NCBI RefSeq assembly: GCF_002887595.1 | Contig: NZ_PEBU01000001.1 | Span: 558,001-622,000, forward strand | Length of the DNA stretch: 64,000 nucleotides | Direction: 5' to 3' | DNA from: Bowmanella denitrificans | Lineage (GTDB): Bacteria; Pseudomonadota; Gammaproteobacteria; Enterobacterales; Alteromonadaceae | Shown: positions 17,005 through 27,881 of the stretch, piece after piece | How the letters are laid out: every line of letters begins with the position of its first letter | Numbering within the stretch: position 1 is the first letter of the stretch | The notes under the pieces: model-generated | Seen by the model: only the letters and a program-made list of their open reading frames with translations | The model's database searches: none | Told to the model about the DNA's origin: nothing | Position numbers and translations under genes: made by a program

Positions 17005-18722
17005 CAGGTGCGCTCCGTCTTGCTTAGTCTCATATCATCCATAGCGCCGTATTTGATTTGCATGGGATAAACATGTTCATTCTGGTCCACGGCAATATCC
17101 ATAAAGACCAGTTTGTCTTTCAGTTCAAAGCAGCGCGCCATGGCGGCGTCCAGTTCTTCCGGCTTGTCCACGCGGATCCCAACATGGCCATAGGCTTCGG
17201 CCAGTTTCACAAAGTCTGGCAATGAATCCATATAAGAATGGGAATGTCGGCCTTTGTAAATCATGTCCTGCCATTGGCGTACCATACCCAGAGCACGGTT
17301 GTTAATAGAGATAATCTTGATTGGCAAACCATACTGCATACAAGTGGACAGTTCCTGAATATTCATCTGGATGCTGCCATCGCCTGTTACGCAGGCCACC
17401 ACGGCTTCAGGATGGGCAAACTGTACGCCCATGGCTGCAGGTAAGCCAAATCCCATAGTGCCCAGACCGCCGGAGTTGATCCAGCGTCGCGGCTTGGCAA
17501 AGGGGTAATACAACGCGGCAAACATTTGATGCTGACCTACGTCGGAGCTGACATAAGCATCGCCCTGGGTATGCCGATACAGAGACTCGATAACTTGCTG
17601 CGGTTTTATCAGCTCGTCACTGGTTTTATAGGCCAGGCAGTTACGCGCGCGCCAGGCGGCGATTTGTTCCCACCAGTCGGCAAGCTGTTCCTTGCGTTCG
17701 GTTTCATTAATTTCGTGCATCTGCTCGAAAAACTGCGTCAGCACACTTTTAACCGAACCCACCACCGGAATATGCGCATTCACCGTTTTGGATATGGAAG
17801 CCGGGTCAATATCCACATGAATAATGGTGGCGTGCGGGCAGAATTTCTGCACATTGTTCGTTACGCGATCGTCAAAGCGGGCACCGAGCGCCAGAATACA
17901 GTCAGCATTGTGCATGCTTTTGTTGGCTTGCAGGGTGCCATGCATACCCAGCATGCCAAGACATTGCTCATGATCGCCAGGGAAGGCTCCCAGGCCCATC
18001 AGGGTATTGGTAACCGGCAAGTGCAGCTTTTCAGCAAGCTCGGTAACCAGGCTGCTGGCGTCACAGGCGATGGCCCCGCCACCCACATAGAGTATCGGGC
18101 GCTTGGCATCCAACAAGGTTTTAAGGGCTTTTTTAATCTGCCCCATATGCCCCTTGATTGTCGGGTTATAGGAACGCATCTGTACCTTGTCTGGAAACTG
18201 ATAAGGATGCGACTCCAGCACATTCACGACATCTTTGGGCAGATCCACCACCACAGGACCAGGACGGCCGGTATTGGCAATGTAATAGGCCTTGGCAATG
18301 GCATCGGGAATGTCCACCGCACGTTTAACCAGAAAGCTGTGCTTCACGATAGGCCGGGAACAGCCCACCATGTCGGTTTCCTGAAAGGCATCTTCACCGA
18401 TATGCATGGAAGGCACCTGACCGGACAGGATCACCATCGGAATACTGTCCATATAAGCTGTGGCGATCCCGGTCAGGGTATTGGTTGCACCCGGGCCAGA
18501 GGTCACCAGCACAGTACCAGTCTGCCCGGTGGCTCTGGCATAGCCGTCCGCCATATGCGCGGCAGCTTGCTCATGGCGCACCAGAATATGTTGAACATCT
18601 TCCTGAGCATATAGGGCATCATAGATATCCAGCACGGCACCGCCCGGATAACCAAATACATGTTTAACCCCTACATCTTTCAGCGCTCTGACCACCATCG
18701 CGGCGCCTGACATCATCTCCAC
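17004..18722 (-). CDS. ilvI: Acetolactate synthase, large catalytic subunit
   Basis: A 572-residue thiamine-diphosphate enzyme making acetolactate or acetohydroxybutyrate for valine, leucine and isoleucine. Motifs seen: the TPP Glu region [15 protein letters not shown], the FAD region ([13 protein letters not shown]), and the TPP motif [15 protein letters not shown] ending in NN. GTG 18722 fits the family N-terminus (MEMLSGAEMVV in E. coli) and has GGGAG eight bases upstream. The leader carries an imperfect hairpin (18744-18775) but no convincing branched-chain attenuator peptide. Confidence 0.97.
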   Translation of the reverse strand: MEMMSGAAMVVRALKDVGVKHVFGYPGGAVLDIYDALYAQEDVQHILVRHEQAAAHMADGYARATGQTGTVLVTSGPGATNTLTGIATAYMDSIPMVILSGQVPSMHIGEDAFQETDMVGCSRPIVKHSFLVKRAVDIPDAIAKAYYIANTGRPGPVVVDLPKDVVNVLESHPYQFPDKVQMRSYNPTIKGHMGQIKKALKTLLDAKRPILYVGGGAIACDASSLVTELAEKLHLPVTNTLMGLGAFPGDHEQCLGMLGMHGTLQANKSMHNADCILALGARFDDRVTNNVQKFCPHATIIHVDIDPASISKTVNAHIPVVGSVKSVLTQFFEQMHEINETERKEQLADWWEQIAAWRARNCLAYKTSDELIKPQQVIESLYRHTQGDAYVSSDVGQHQMFAALYYPFAKPRRWINSGGLGTMGFGLPAAMGVQFAHPEAVVACVTGDGSIQMNIQELSTCMQYGLPIKIISINNRALGMVRQWQDMIYKGRHSHSYMDSLPDFVKLAEAYGHVGIRVDKPEELDAAMARCFELKDKLVFMDIAVDQNEHVYPMQIKYGAMDDMRLSKTERT

Positions 18723-19029
18723 TGGCTATTCTCCCGTTGCTTCTGACAGATGCGGGCGTCTTTACCCGACTGTCATGTTTTGTATCGGGGCATCCCCCTT
18801 TTTTGCCAAAGCACCAGCATGGCTGAGGACCAGCGCCATCGCCAGATCACTGCTGCTAAGAGGAAGAAAACTATACTGAAGGAGGAGAAAATTTTAAACA
18901 GTAAAAGCGGCAAAAGTGAGATATCTATCCCAATATAGAGAATAAATAGGATGAATATCCCGAAACCAGGGGTGAGAATGCGAAAATTAGGATATGTCAA
19001 CCTTTTGTTAACATATCCTTTGAGTTTGA
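18723..19029. other. 307-base leader and promoter region of ilvIH
   Basis: It contains a nested hairpin just before ilvI (TGACAG 18744-18749 pairing with CTGTCA 18770-18775, enclosing CGGG/CCCG) and the maoP terminator at the far end. A hydrophobic 75-codon frame (minus, 18773-19000) rich in Ile, Leu and Phe begins with TTG inside the terminator stem; I doubt it is a gene. Probably holds the ilvIH promoter and an Lrp-type regulatory region. Confidence 0.4.
18989..19019 (-). terminator. Terminator of maoP
   Basis: A 13-base inverted repeat with one mismatch, AGGATATGTCAAC and GTTAACATATCCT, around loop CTTTT, starting 11 bases past the maoP stop. On the minus strand it is followed by AATTTTC. 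Confidence 0.65.
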
Positions 19030-19398
19030 CTAGTCGTCCAATTCGATTTCGACGTCTGAGTCTTCACCCATATCTTCATTGTCACCCATGCCACGGGACT
19101 TAGTGCCATAGATACTGCCCATTTTGGGGCGGTTTATGCGCTTCTGATATTTGCACCAGGCTTTTTCTGCAGCGCTTTGAGGCTCTCTGTCACCTCTGGC
19201 GGCGGCAATGTATCCTTCGTCCTCCTCAGTTTCAGGAGCAAGATGCCCATCCACTAAAGCAGCAATCAGGCAACCGTAGCGGCTAAGCGCCTGGCTTTCG
19301 GCAATAGAAAAATCCCCGGATCGGGAAAACCCATAAGGGTAATTCTTTGGATCAAGAAATTGGCGTTTCAACAGCTGTTCTTTCGTTTGTTTGGCCAT
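19030..19398 (-). CDS. maoP: MaoP (DUF413/YifE), Ori-macrodomain organiser
   Basis: A 122-residue acidic protein. The DUF413 core is clear: PKNYPYGFSRSGDFSIAESQ, then PETEEDEGYIAAARGDREP and AWCKYQKRINRPK, followed by an acidic tail. In E. coli, MaoP binds a 17-bp site, maoS, next to its own gene and shapes the Ori region of the chromosome. ATG 19398 is chosen: GGGGA lies eight bases upstream and it gives the family start (MAKQ...). A 17-bp palindrome lies 43 bases upstream. As in enterobacteria, ilv genes are nearby, though here ilvIH. Confidence 0.9.
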   Translation of the reverse strand: MAKQTKEQLLKRQFLDPKNYPYGFSRSGDFSIAESQALSRYGCLIAALVDGHLAPETEEDEGYIAAARGDREPQSAAEKAWCKYQKRINRPKMGSIYGTKSRGMGDNEDMGEDSDVEIELDD

Positions 19399-19440
19399 GA
19401 CGGGCATCCCCAACTAAAAAGTCATCAACATCAGGAATGA

Positions 19441-19457
19441 TACCAATAGATTTGGTA
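19441..19457. promoter_or_regulatory. 17-bp palindrome upstream of maoP (maoS candidate)
   Basis: TACCAATAGATTTGGTA has perfect 6-base arms (TACCAA and TTGGTA) around 5 bases, 17 in total. It sits between the putative maoP promoter and its start. The total length and the position beside maoP match what is known of maoS in E. coli; the sequences were not compared. Confidence 0.5.
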
Positions 19458-19498
19458 CAGGCAGCGTGGCCCAAGGGATATGGGCAATTGCCAAGGAC

Positions 19499-19527
19499 TA
19501 GATAGTTTTAAAATGGGGGACTGTCAA
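19499..19527 (-). promoter_or_regulatory. Putative sigma70 promoter of maoP
   Basis: On the minus strand, a perfect TTGACA (19527-19522) and TATCTA (19504-19499) are separated by 17 bases. The -10 is weak. It would start transcription near 19492, placing the 17-bp palindrome in the leader. Confidence 0.35.
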
Positions 19528-19554
19528 CAAAAAACTGTAATGTCCCCCCATTTT
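19510..19554. terminator. Terminator of nhaD
   Basis: AAAATGGGGGAC (19510-19521) pairs with GTCCCCCCATTTT (19542-19554) with a one-base bulge, starting right behind the nhaD stop. A T-run (TTTT) follows on the minus strand. Confidence 0.6.
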
Positions 19555-19555
19555 T

Positions 19556-20812
19556 TTATTGAATGAACAAATATTGGCCCAGCCAGTGCACCAGCAAATA
19601 ACCAAAGCTGTAGGCAATAATCAACTGCAAACTGTATTTAGCGAAACGGCCAAAAGTCAGTCCTGGCACTTTACTCATAGCCACTATGCCAGCCGCCGAG
19701 CCTATCACCAGCAGCGAACCACCCACGCCGACCGCATAGGTCAGGCTTAACCAGGCGCCAGGATCCATATGGATATCCGCTTTCAAAAGCGCTGCGGTCA
19801 AAGGCACGTTGTCAATAAAAGACGACAATACGCCCAAGGTATAGTTGGCCACAGGCAGCGGCATGACCTCATAGATCTTCAGCAGTACATCCAGCACCTG
19901 AATCTGCTTAAGCATACCCACCAGCAGCAGAATGCCCAGGAAGAACAGCAGCGTATCAAACTCGATACGACGGATATAATCCAGAATAGGATCTTCGTCA
20001 TTGTCCTTACGCAGAAAGTGCGCCATAAGAAACATCACCGACAACCCGCACATGAAACTCAGTACCGGCGGAATCTTAAAGGCAATATTGCCCAGAATCG
20101 TCATCAGGATAGTTGCAAGAAATACCAGCGCAATCAGCATATCCACTTTATTGACCGGAATGCGCTTTCTGCTCAGAGTAATCTGCCCCTGCATGCCAAA
20201 GGACAGCATGGCCGCCAGCAGCAACACCGAACACAATGACGGTAAGCTCAGCCACAGTAGATTCTGAATTTCGGTTTTGCCATCCAGGAAGATCATCAGG
20301 GTGGTAACATCACCGGTAATCAACGCCACACCACCTGAGTTAACGGCAAACACCGCCAGTACCGCAAACTTAAGCACTTTATCTTTTGACAGTCCCAACG
20401 GCAAAATCATCGCTACTGACACTAAAGTTGCGGTGATATTGTCGGCCAAGGATGAGAAAAAGAAGGCAAACAGACCGGTCATAAACAACAAATTGCGTTC
20501 GCTGATGCGACTGGGCAACAGTTTGTTGATCAGACTTTCAATCATGCGCTTTTTATTCAGATAGGCAACAAAGGTCATGGCCGCCACCAGAAATAGCCAG
20601 AGGCTGGCAATTTCCGCGATATTCTCTTCCAGATGGTGGTTCACCAGCTCGGTGGCACTGTCGGTGGCGGCGCTCAGATAAAGGATGACCCAGGAAAGGG
20701 TGCCGGTAAATAAAGTGATTTTGGCTTTACTGATATGGGTAACTTCTTCAAAAATCACCCCCAGCAAGGCCAGCACGGCCAGGCCGATTAGAAAAATCTC
20801 CACGCCACTCAT
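19556..20812 (-). CDS. nhaD: NhaD-type Na+/H+ antiporter
   Basis: A 418-residue inner-membrane protein with about 11-12 hydrophobic helices. It shows NhaD features: FFSSLADNITATLVSVAMI, NSGGVALITGDVTTLMIFLDG, and a late SSFIDNVPLTAALL. It exports Na+ (and Li+) in exchange for protons, supporting salt and alkali tolerance as expected of a marine or halotolerant bacterium. Single gene with its own terminator; length is somewhat short but typical of marine NhaD. Confidence 0.92.
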   Translation of the reverse strand: MSGVEIFLIGLAVLALLGVIFEEVTHISKAKITLFTGTLSWVILYLSAATDSATELVNHHLEENIAEIASLWLFLVAAMTFVAYLNKKRMIESLINKLLPSRISERNLLFMTGLFAFFFSSLADNITATLVSVAMILPLGLSKDKVLKFAVLAVFAVNSGGVALITGDVTTLMIFLDGKTEIQNLLWLSLPSLCSVLLLAAMLSFGMQGQITLSRKRIPVNKVDMLIALVFLATILMTILGNIAFKIPPVLSFMCGLSVMFLMAHFLRKDNDEDPILDYIRRIEFDTLLFFLGILLLVGMLKQIQVLDVLLKIYEVMPLPVANYTLGVLSSFIDNVPLTAALLKADIHMDPGAWLSLTYAVGVGGSLLVIGSAAGIVAMSKVPGLTFGRFAKYSLQLIIAYSFGYLLVHWLGQYLFIQ

Positions 20813-20931
20813 GCGCTGTTGCCTTGTGATTTACAATGGCGGCGGATTTTAAACCATCAGCCAGCCTATGCCTATTATCCATTTGGTTAATGGATTGCTA
20901 GAGATTTGTTGGCATTGGCCTGGTGGCTTGC

Positions 20932-21426
20932 TTAACGGGACTTCTTCGCCACCCAAGCCCACAGCATATCGCACTCAATGGTTTGTGCGCCGGTGCTGTC
21001 GGTAACAGTGACAGCAATCAGCGCCTCCCCCCGCTCCTGGGATTGCATGGCCTGAATCTGCTCATCACTAATGCGCGCCACGGCCTGCATATCACCCTGG
21101 GCGCGGGTTAGATAGCAGATCTGCATGGACTTAATCAGTGGCAGTTTATCGCCCGGCAGATTCAAACCGAAGATAAAGCCCGTGGCCGACTCAGCCAGTA
21201 GTGCCATAGCAGCGGCATGTACACTGCCAATATGATTCTGGGCTTTTTTCAGGTTACGCTGGCGCATGGTCACTGTGCGTCCATCGGTAGACAGGATCTC
21301 CAGGCCCGCGGTACCCGCCAACTTTACCTTACTGCAGAATGCCCAGGTGATAATTCGCCTGCTCAGCCAGGTCGGGTAAGTATTGGCTTTATCAATAAGA
21401 CGGCGCAGCGGATTGGGGGCAGACAT
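20932..21426 (-). CDS. Hotdog-fold DUF4442 protein (thioesterase-like)
   Basis: A 164-residue protein. Its central part (NLKKAQNHIGSVHAAAMALLAESATGF) has the DUF4442 hotdog pattern, in which N-x-x-G-S-x-H precedes the long hotdog helix. Many such proteins are acyl-CoA thioesterases, but the substrate is unknown. ATG 21426 is chosen because AGGAG lies seven bases upstream; a longer frame to 21483 has no such site. Confidence 0.75.
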   Translation of the reverse strand: MSAPNPLRRLIDKANTYPTWLSRRIITWAFCSKVKLAGTAGLEILSTDGRTVTMRQRNLKKAQNHIGSVHAAAMALLAESATGFIFGLNLPGDKLPLIKSMQICYLTRAQGDMQAVARISDEQIQAMQSQERGEALIAVTVTDSTGAQTIECDMLWAWVAKKSR

Positions 21427-21591
21427 AAACACACTCCTGGTTGGACCAGTTGAAAGAGTGCCAGATGCCGCCATCTCAGGCAAATGGATTTTGCTTAATC
21501 AGGTGAACGTAAAGGGCTTCTTGCTGAGACGCTGAGTAGACCCTATCGATACAAACTGAGTGTTATTAATGATTAGCAAGAGTTGCTTATC

Positions 21592-22161
21592 TTACAGCCC
21601 ATCAAAGCAACTGTTCCGGTTTTCTTCCGTAACAGCGCTGGTATCAAAAGGCTCTTGACTATATTGCCCTTCAATCAACTGCTCCTGCGTACCCCATATC
21701 TGAGGTTTGCCTAAATGCCAGAGAAGCCTGTCTTCACTTGCACATCTGAGCCATCGAAGAGGTTGAATGTTCCCGCCCAATGCCAAAGCCTGCCCAGCCA
21801 GTTCAGAGGCTAATTCCAGATAACGGCCTTCAGGATGATGCATAAAGATAATGGCTGCCTGATAGAAATCACAATAGTGGTTCAATCGCCCTTGCTTGTA
21901 TTCCTTGAAGACAATCTCTGCTCTTTCTATATCTTGATAAAAGGTGAATTCTTTATTGCGACGTTGTTGCTGGTCTTCATGAAACAATCTATCCAGCACT
22001 TTATTGCGTTTTTCATCTTCGACATATTCTTTATGCTTAATATGCACTTCGCCGTAATTATTCACGCCCCGCAGGGCATTTTCATAAGAAAAGCAATGCC
22101 AATCCTTGCTGAAAGCGGGGAAAGAGCAAAACAGTAAAAGAGACAGAAATATTTGTTTCAT
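21592..22161 (-). CDS. Secreted DUF6624-like protein
   Basis: A 189-residue protein with a signal peptide (MKQIFLSLLLFCSFPAFS). The mature part has a helical stretch with HHPEGRYLELASELAGQALALGG, then ASEDRLLWHLGKPQIWGTQ; the EDR and GKPQ-x-x-GTQ elements resemble the DUF6624 family, of unknown function. Cysteines in WHCF, HYCDF, LRCAS and NSCF may form disulfides. ATG 22161 has AGGA seven bases upstream. No operon partner. Confidence 0.65.
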   Translation of the reverse strand: MKQIFLSLLLFCSFPAFSKDWHCFSYENALRGVNNYGEVHIKHKEYVEDEKRNKVLDRLFHEDQQQRRNKEFTFYQDIERAEIVFKEYKQGRLNHYCDFYQAAIIFMHHPEGRYLELASELAGQALALGGNIQPLRWLRCASEDRLLWHLGKPQIWGTQEQLIEGQYSQEPFDTSAVTEENRNSCFDGL

Positions 22162-22269
22162 GTAGCGTCCTGAAATGAGGCTCATACTAGCCTCAATATC
22201 TACAAATTAAGACCCTCCACCGACACCAGAAGCCGGTTTGATGATACTTCCTCTATCATGATCAACATC

Positions 22270-25200
22270 TCAAGATAACTGCAATTCACCTTTTAGACGG
22301 GTCAATGACTCTGCCGCAGCGTCAAAGTCATAACTGTCAATATAACCGGCTAACTGGCGCAATTGCGTCTGATGTGGTCCGTTTTTCAACATGGGCTCAA
22401 GCTGTTCAAGGATGTCCACCGCATCGGTGTCGTAATCGGCGATCAGCGCGTCAAGCTCGTTCAATAACGAGGCAACCCTGGCGGCATCGAAAGCCTGTTC
22501 ATGGTTTTCTTGCTGTTCTGAGTGACTGGCTTGCAGGGCTGTTAGTACCAGATTGAGTTCGTCTTGCAGTGCCGCCAGCAGTTCAGGGGCCTGTTGTGTA
22601 GCGCCCTGACAGGCATGTTCAAGAGCTCCGGCCCTGGCATGTAGTTCCCTGGCGCCGATATTACCTGCCGTACCCTTAAGGGTGTGCGCCATATGCGCTA
22701 CCGCTGGTATATCGCCTGCGGCCAGGGCCGCTTCGATTTGTACGCCAAAATCTGCATTACCTTGACTAAAACGCTGCAACAACTTTTGATACAACCGCAC
22801 ATCGTTTTGTGTGGTGGCCAGGCCAGCCTGCACATCAATCCCATCAATCGGAGCAATCTCTGTTGCCGCTACAGCGGTTTGCACCTGCTGCGGCCCAGCC
22901 AATGGCTGGGCCGGCACAATCCACTTTGCCAGAGTCATAAACATCTGATTGACGTTTATGGGTTTGGCGATATGGTCGTTCATACCGGCATCCAAAGCCC
23001 GTTCAATATCTTTGGCCATCACATTGGCGGTCATGGCAATAACCGGCAAAGATTGCCATTTGGGCTGCTCACGCAGCAAGCGGGTAGCCTGATAACCGTC
23101 CATCATCGGCATCTGACAATCCATCAATACGCCGTCGAAGTGGTTATCTTGCAGGGCATCCAGTGCTTCTTGGCCATTGCAGGCCAGACTGACCAGAACA
23201 CCACTGCTGCTAAGCAGCTCCATGGCCAGCTCCTGGTTCAGCTCATTGTCTTCCACCAACAATATTTTCGCCCCCTGCAGTTTCTGCCTGGCGTCCTGAG
23301 CAGCATTGTTGGCAGTGACATTTGCGGGGTCAGCCAATTCACCTTTGCCCATTGCATGCAATACGGCGTTGAGCATGCCACTGCGAGTAACGGGTTTAAT
23401 CAGATAACTGCTAATAGGCAGATGCCGCGATGCCAGGCGCGCCTCGTCACAGCCAAAGGCAGTTACCATGATAATTCTTGGTCGGTGAGGCATTTGCAGC
23501 TCGGTTAAGATTTGCTGGCTGGCCTCCACACCATCCATACCAGGCATACGCCAGTCCATGCAAACCAGTTGGAACGGGTCGCTGGCTGCCGCCTGCGCCA
23601 CCATAGTCACAGCTGCTGCACCGCTATTTGCCTGCTCGGTACGAAAACCAAAACCTGCCAGCAGCTCGGCAAGTATTTCTCTTGCAGTGAGATTGTCATC
23701 CACAATCAATACCCGCAACGGGCCCAGTTCATTTTGCAGGCTAACGCGCTGCGACTGGATGCCGCACTGCTTACCCAGACGCAGGGTGAAATGGAAAGTG
23801 CTGCCAGCACCCGCCTGGCTTTCTACCCAGACTCGCCCCTCCATCAGTTCGCAGAGGGTTTTGCAGATGGCCAACCCCAAACCCGTGCCGCCATATTTGC
23901 GGGTAATGGAACTGTCAGCCTGGCTGAAGGATTGAAATAGCTTGGCCTGCTGTTCGCCCGACATACCGATCCCGGTATCGCGCACCGAAAACTGCAGTTG
24001 TACCTGTTCGTTATCCTGTTCCAGGCTTTGTACCGCCACCACAATTTCACCGGCCGTTTCGGTAAATTTCACGGCATTGTTGCCAAGGTTGGTGAGTATC
24101 TGCCCCAAACGCAACGGGTCACCAATTAAAGCGGTAGGCACATCAGCCGCCACGTCAAAATGCAGCTCAATGCCTTTTTCTTCCGCCTTCATGCCCACCA
24201 GGCTGATCAGGTTGTCCAGCACATCCTCAAGACGAAACTCCACGGCTTCTATGTCCAGCTTGCCGGCTTCAATTTTGCTGAAATCCAGAATGTCATTGAT
24301 GATGCCAAGTAACGCCTCGGCACTGCGATGCACTTTGGATATGTAATTGTGCTGACGACGATCCAGATGGGTTTGCAAAGCCAGATGACTCATACCTATG
24401 ATGGCATTCATCGGTGTGCGGATCTCATGGGACATATTGGAAAGAAAGTCCGACTTAGCCTGAGTAGCCGTTTCTGCTTTGTCCTTGGCCTCAAGTAAAT
24501 CCGCTTCCATAGCCTTGGCATCGCTGATATCCAGGTTGATACCAAATACATGCCGGGCCAACTCTCCTGCGCGGGCGTCCAGCGCTTTGCCGACACTGAG
24601 GATCCACTTCCACTGACCGCCAGCGGTCAGCATGCGAAATTCCGCCCGGTAAATACTGGTATGTCCAGCCAGATGTTTACGCAACGCATTTTTTGCCTGG
24701 GCTTTATCATCGTCATGCACCAATTGCATGATTTGCTCAATACGATTGTCAAAGCGAGCTTCTAACTCGGCTTTGTCATATCCCAACATGGTGGCCCAGA
24801 TATCGTTAGTCAGTAGAATCCCACTTTTAGTATCCAGCTCCCAGGAGCCGGCATTGGCACCCACCATGGCCAGTTCAAAACGTTGTTTGGTTTCGATCAG
24901 TTCGCGATAGGACTGGCTGTTGGAAAGCGCTACGGCGGTGTGGCTGGCCACCACACGCAAAATGTTAATCTGTGCGCTGTCAAAGGCGTCGGCCTGGTCA
25001 CTTTGTACCGTCATGACCCCCAGCACGTCATGGCCGGCCATTAGTGGCAAGCAAACCACCGTTTGGGTTTGCTCGCCATTGAGATTCTGGGCACTGGACA
25101 TGGCTTTGTCCTGCCACTGCTGCTCAGTAGCCGCAATAAATTCCTGCTTGCGCGTGATACACCACGACAATGGATCGCTTTCTGCCTGGATCAGCGTTTC

Positions 25201-27852
25201 AACTGTATCAAGACTTTGCCCTTTGCAATGCATAAACACAAACTCCAGACGTTGCTGCTGGGCATGATACAAACCTATAGCGAAGGTATCCGCTGGCAAG
25301 CTTGTCCTTAAACGTGCATAAATCATGCTGCCAATTTTGTTTAAATCGAAAGTGGCGGTAATGTCTTTGCCCACATCGCCCAGCACCAGGATATCGTGGG
25401 TACGCTGCTCTACCTGTCCGGCCAGATATTGTTGTGTCAGTCGGTGCTGCCTGGCCCGATAGGCTATCAGTGCCGTTACCAGCACAATCAGGGTTAATGG
25501 TGCTGATAGCAAAAACTCGGTGGTTTGGTACCAGGCCGGCAGCACCCGAATTGATAAGAATTGCGACTGGTTACTCCACACGCCATGGTTGTTACTGCCT
25601 TCAACCTCAAACCGATAATCTCCTGGTTGCAAGCGACCATAGTTAATCTGATTGGCTGCGGTACGATGTTGCCAGTCTTCCTCGTAACCCAATAGCCTGG
25701 TTTTATACCTGTTGTCTTCACTGGCCTGATAATCCAGTGCCGCAAAACTGATACTCAGACTCTTAAAATCCGGCGGCACATTTAAAATATCGGGAAGAGG
25801 GAAAGATTGTGTCCGACCGTCGATTTTGACTGAGGTAATCACCAAGGGGGGAGGCACGTCATTGACCTTCACTTTTAACGGATCAAAGCCAGTGATGCCA
25901 TCAATGCTGCCGAGGTAGACTTTGCCCTCGCCACTTTGATGAACAGAGCGGGCCAGGAAACTATTGCTGTTTAACCCATCATTGGTGGTGAAATGATGAA
26001 AAGCACCAGAGTCAGGGGCAAGACGGAACACGCCATGGGATGTCGCCAGCCAGATCCTTCTTTCCCGGTCCATTGCCATAGACTGCACCGAGAATCCTTC
26101 TTCTTCGGCCATATGACGAAAGCTGCTGAATGTTCCGCTTCGGGTGGAATAACGCTCCACGCCGCTGTCTGTAGCAAACCAGAAAGTTTCATTATCTTCC
26201 TGCATGACCGCGTTGATATGCCCGTCACTTAACTCACCAGGCGCAGAGCCGGGTCTATGGTGCTGAATGTCGCCGCTTTTAACATTAATTCTGAACAACC
26301 CTTCCCCTGCCGTGCCTACCCAGACCAAACCCTGGCGGTCAACAAAGGTAAAAGTGGGGTCAATATTATCCAGATATGATTCAACCTGATTCGTGGCCGG
26401 GTCCCATCTGAATACCTGTGAGGAAAATGACAGCACCAGCCACAGTCGATCATGCTCATCGGCTGCTACCCACTCAATAGAATGGCTCTGGCCCCCTAAC
26501 CAGGACAGCGAAACTGGTTCAATTTCCTGCTGATCAGCATACAGACGATAAACCCCGGCATCGGTGCCAAGATAGAGATCGTTATTGCTCAGGTACGCCA
26601 TACTTTTCACCCGGAAACGGGTTAGTTCACCAGGCAGGTGTTCATCTTCAATAGGCGTAAATCTGCTTTCTCCATCAAAGGCTACCAGGCCTTTGCCGGT
26701 TCCCAACCATAATCCGCCCTGGCGGTTAGCGGTAATTGACAATACCTGGGAATACAAGCCAGATAAGCGCTGATCCTGCAAATAACGGCTCCAACTGCGA
26801 AAAGAAGGCTCGCCAGGGAAAACTTTAATAACCCCGGAATACCGGGTAGCGGCCCAAAGTAGTCCGGTGTCATCCACCAACACCTGACGAACATCCCTGT
26901 TACCCAGCAGTGCCCACTGTTCATGCAAATCCGCCGCCACAAAACGCTGTGAAGATAACTGGAAATAATAAATGCCCGCCAGTGTGGCGAGAATCAATCT
27001 GTCACCCTGGCGGGTCATGCTATTAACACTGGGTAACTCGCCATCCGGCAAGGTCAGGCGATGGTAAACTGCCGTTTCGGGGTCGAAGCGACCAAAGCTA
27101 AGCCGGGTGGATATCCAAAGCCTGTCCAGGGGGTCGATATACAGAGAGCGCACCTCTGGGTGGTCCAGCATACCGTCGGCAACGCCAAATTTTTCAAATT
27201 TCTGTTTTTGTCTGTCCAGCTTGTACAGACCATTGGAGGTCGCCACCCAGATAAAACCCTGGCTGTCCTCACTGATTCCCCAAATCCGATCACTGCCCAG
27301 ACTGCCTGGGTCGGCAGGGTCCGGTTGATAACGGCGGAAACGCCCGCTTTTTTCATCAAACAGGTTAAGCCCCCCCCCATTGGTACCAACCCAAATCTCT
27401 CCTGAACGGCTCTCGAACAGCGACTGTACCTTGTCCGCGCCAAGTGAATCAGGCTGATCGGGGTGATGGCGAAAATGCTTGAAGGACTGACTATCCGCAA
27501 GATAGAGATTAAGCCCGCCTCCCCAGGTTCCTACCCAAAGACGGTTTTTTGAGTCGTTCAACATTGCTCCGACATTGTCTTTCGACAGGGACGTAGGATC
27601 TTTATCATTGTGCCGAAATGAGCTGAATCCATAGCCATCATAGCGCTTTACGCCGTCTGCAGTGCCAAACCACAAAAAGCCCTGTTGGTCCTTAGCTACC
27701 GCATAAATCTGCGGATTGGCCAGACCATTGTAGATTGACAGCTCTTCGGTTTTCTGGGGCTGGCTCAGTACATTAACTGAACTGAACAACAACCAGACAA
27801 GCCATACCAGGCGAAAACAGGTGAGATGCCGCAAGATCTTTGTCCTTACCAC
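22270..27852 (-). CDS. Giant hybrid histidine kinase with two-component propeller sensor
   Basis: An 1860-residue one-protein phosphorelay. Order: signal peptide (about 1-30); two seven-bladed periplasmic Reg_prop propellers (about 35-680, repeated WVGT/WIAT blade ends); Y_Y_Y domain (about 690-760); TM (about 780-798); GAF (about 845-985); PAS (about 990-1110); HisKA with SHEIRTPMN (about 1142); HATPase with DTGIGMS and GTGLGL (about 1250-1365); REC1 (DWRMPGMDG, about 1434); REC2 (DCQMPMMDG, about 1580); HPt with [13 protein letters not shown] (about 1720). Propeller kinases often sense polysaccharide breakdown products. GTG 27852 has AAGGGG seven bases upstream. The HD-GYP regulator gene lies 29 bases upstream in the same operon. 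Confidence 0.93.
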   Translation of the reverse strand: MVRTKILRHLTCFRLVWLVWLLFSSVNVLSQPQKTEELSIYNGLANPQIYAVAKDQQGFLWFGTADGVKRYDGYGFSSFRHNDKDPTSLSKDNVGAMLNDSKNRLWVGTWGGGLNLYLADSQSFKHFRHHPDQPDSLGADKVQSLFESRSGEIWVGTNGGGLNLFDEKSGRFRRYQPDPADPGSLGSDRIWGISEDSQGFIWVATSNGLYKLDRQKQKFEKFGVADGMLDHPEVRSLYIDPLDRLWISTRLSFGRFDPETAVYHRLTLPDGELPSVNSMTRQGDRLILATLAGIYYFQLSSQRFVAADLHEQWALLGNRDVRQVLVDDTGLLWAATRYSGVIKVFPGEPSFRSWSRYLQDQRLSGLYSQVLSITANRQGGLWLGTGKGLVAFDGESRFTPIEDEHLPGELTRFRVKSMAYLSNNDLYLGTDAGVYRLYADQQEIEPVSLSWLGGQSHSIEWVAADEHDRLWLVLSFSSQVFRWDPATNQVESYLDNIDPTFTFVDRQGLVWVGTAGEGLFRINVKSGDIQHHRPGSAPGELSDGHINAVMQEDNETFWFATDSGVERYSTRSGTFSSFRHMAEEEGFSVQSMAMDRERRIWLATSHGVFRLAPDSGAFHHFTTNDGLNSNSFLARSVHQSGEGKVYLGSIDGITGFDPLKVKVNDVPPPLVITSVKIDGRTQSFPLPDILNVPPDFKSLSISFAALDYQASEDNRYKTRLLGYEEDWQHRTAANQINYGRLQPGDYRFEVEGSNNHGVWSNQSQFLSIRVLPAWYQTTEFLLSAPLTLIVLVTALIAYRARQHRLTQQYLAGQVEQRTHDILVLGDVGKDITATFDLNKIGSMIYARLRTSLPADTFAIGLYHAQQQRLEFVFMHCKGQSLDTVETLIQAESDPLSWCITRKQEFIAATEQQWQDKAMSSAQNLNGEQTQTVVCLPLMAGHDVLGVMTVQSDQADAFDSAQINILRVVASHTAVALSNSQSYRELIETKQRFELAMVGANAGSWELDTKSGILLTNDIWATMLGYDKAELEARFDNRIEQIMQLVHDDDKAQAKNALRKHLAGHTSIYRAEFRMLTAGGQWKWILSVGKALDARAGELARHVFGINLDISDAKAMEADLLEAKDKAETATQAKSDFLSNMSHEIRTPMNAIIGMSHLALQTHLDRRQHNYISKVHRSAEALLGIINDILDFSKIEAGKLDIEAVEFRLEDVLDNLISLVGMKAEEKGIELHFDVAADVPTALIGDPLRLGQILTNLGNNAVKFTETAGEIVVAVQSLEQDNEQVQLQFSVRDTGIGMSGEQQAKLFQSFSQADSSITRKYGGTGLGLAICKTLCELMEGRVWVESQAGAGSTFHFTLRLGKQCGIQSQRVSLQNELGPLRVLIVDDNLTAREILAELLAGFGFRTEQANSGAAAVTMVAQAAASDPFQLVCMDWRMPGMDGVEASQQILTELQMPHRPRIIMVTAFGCDEARLASRHLPISSYLIKPVTRSGMLNAVLHAMGKGELADPANVTANNAAQDARQKLQGAKILLVEDNELNQELAMELLSSSGVLVSLACNGQEALDALQDNHFDGVLMDCQMPMMDGYQATRLLREQPKWQSLPVIAMTANVMAKDIERALDAGMNDHIAKPINVNQMFMTLAKWIVPAQPLAGPQQVQTAVAATEIAPIDGIDVQAGLATTQNDVRLYQKLLQRFSQGNADFGVQIEAALAAGDIPAVAHMAHTLKGTAGNIGARELHARAGALEHACQGATQQAPELLAALQDELNLVLTALQASHSEQQENHEQAFDAARVASLLNELDALIADYDTDAVDILEQLEPMLKNGPHQTQLRQLAGYIDSYDFDAAAESLTRLKGELQLS

Positions 27853-27881
27853 TAATTACCCCTTATATCAGGCGTGTTAAC

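Noticed and set aside
17526-18614. Long open frame (362 codons) antisense to ilvI
   Set aside because: It lies entirely within the highly conserved ilvI gene, has His-rich unlikely composition and no family resemblance.
18744-18775. Possible branched-chain amino acid attenuator before ilvI
   Set aside because: There is a hairpin but no U-run terminator and no short leader peptide with a run of Ile, Leu or Val codons; Lrp-type control is the simpler reading.
22684-23508. 274-codon frame on the plus strand within the giant kinase gene
   Set aside because: Shadow of the REC/HPt coding region on the opposite strand; composition is not protein-like.
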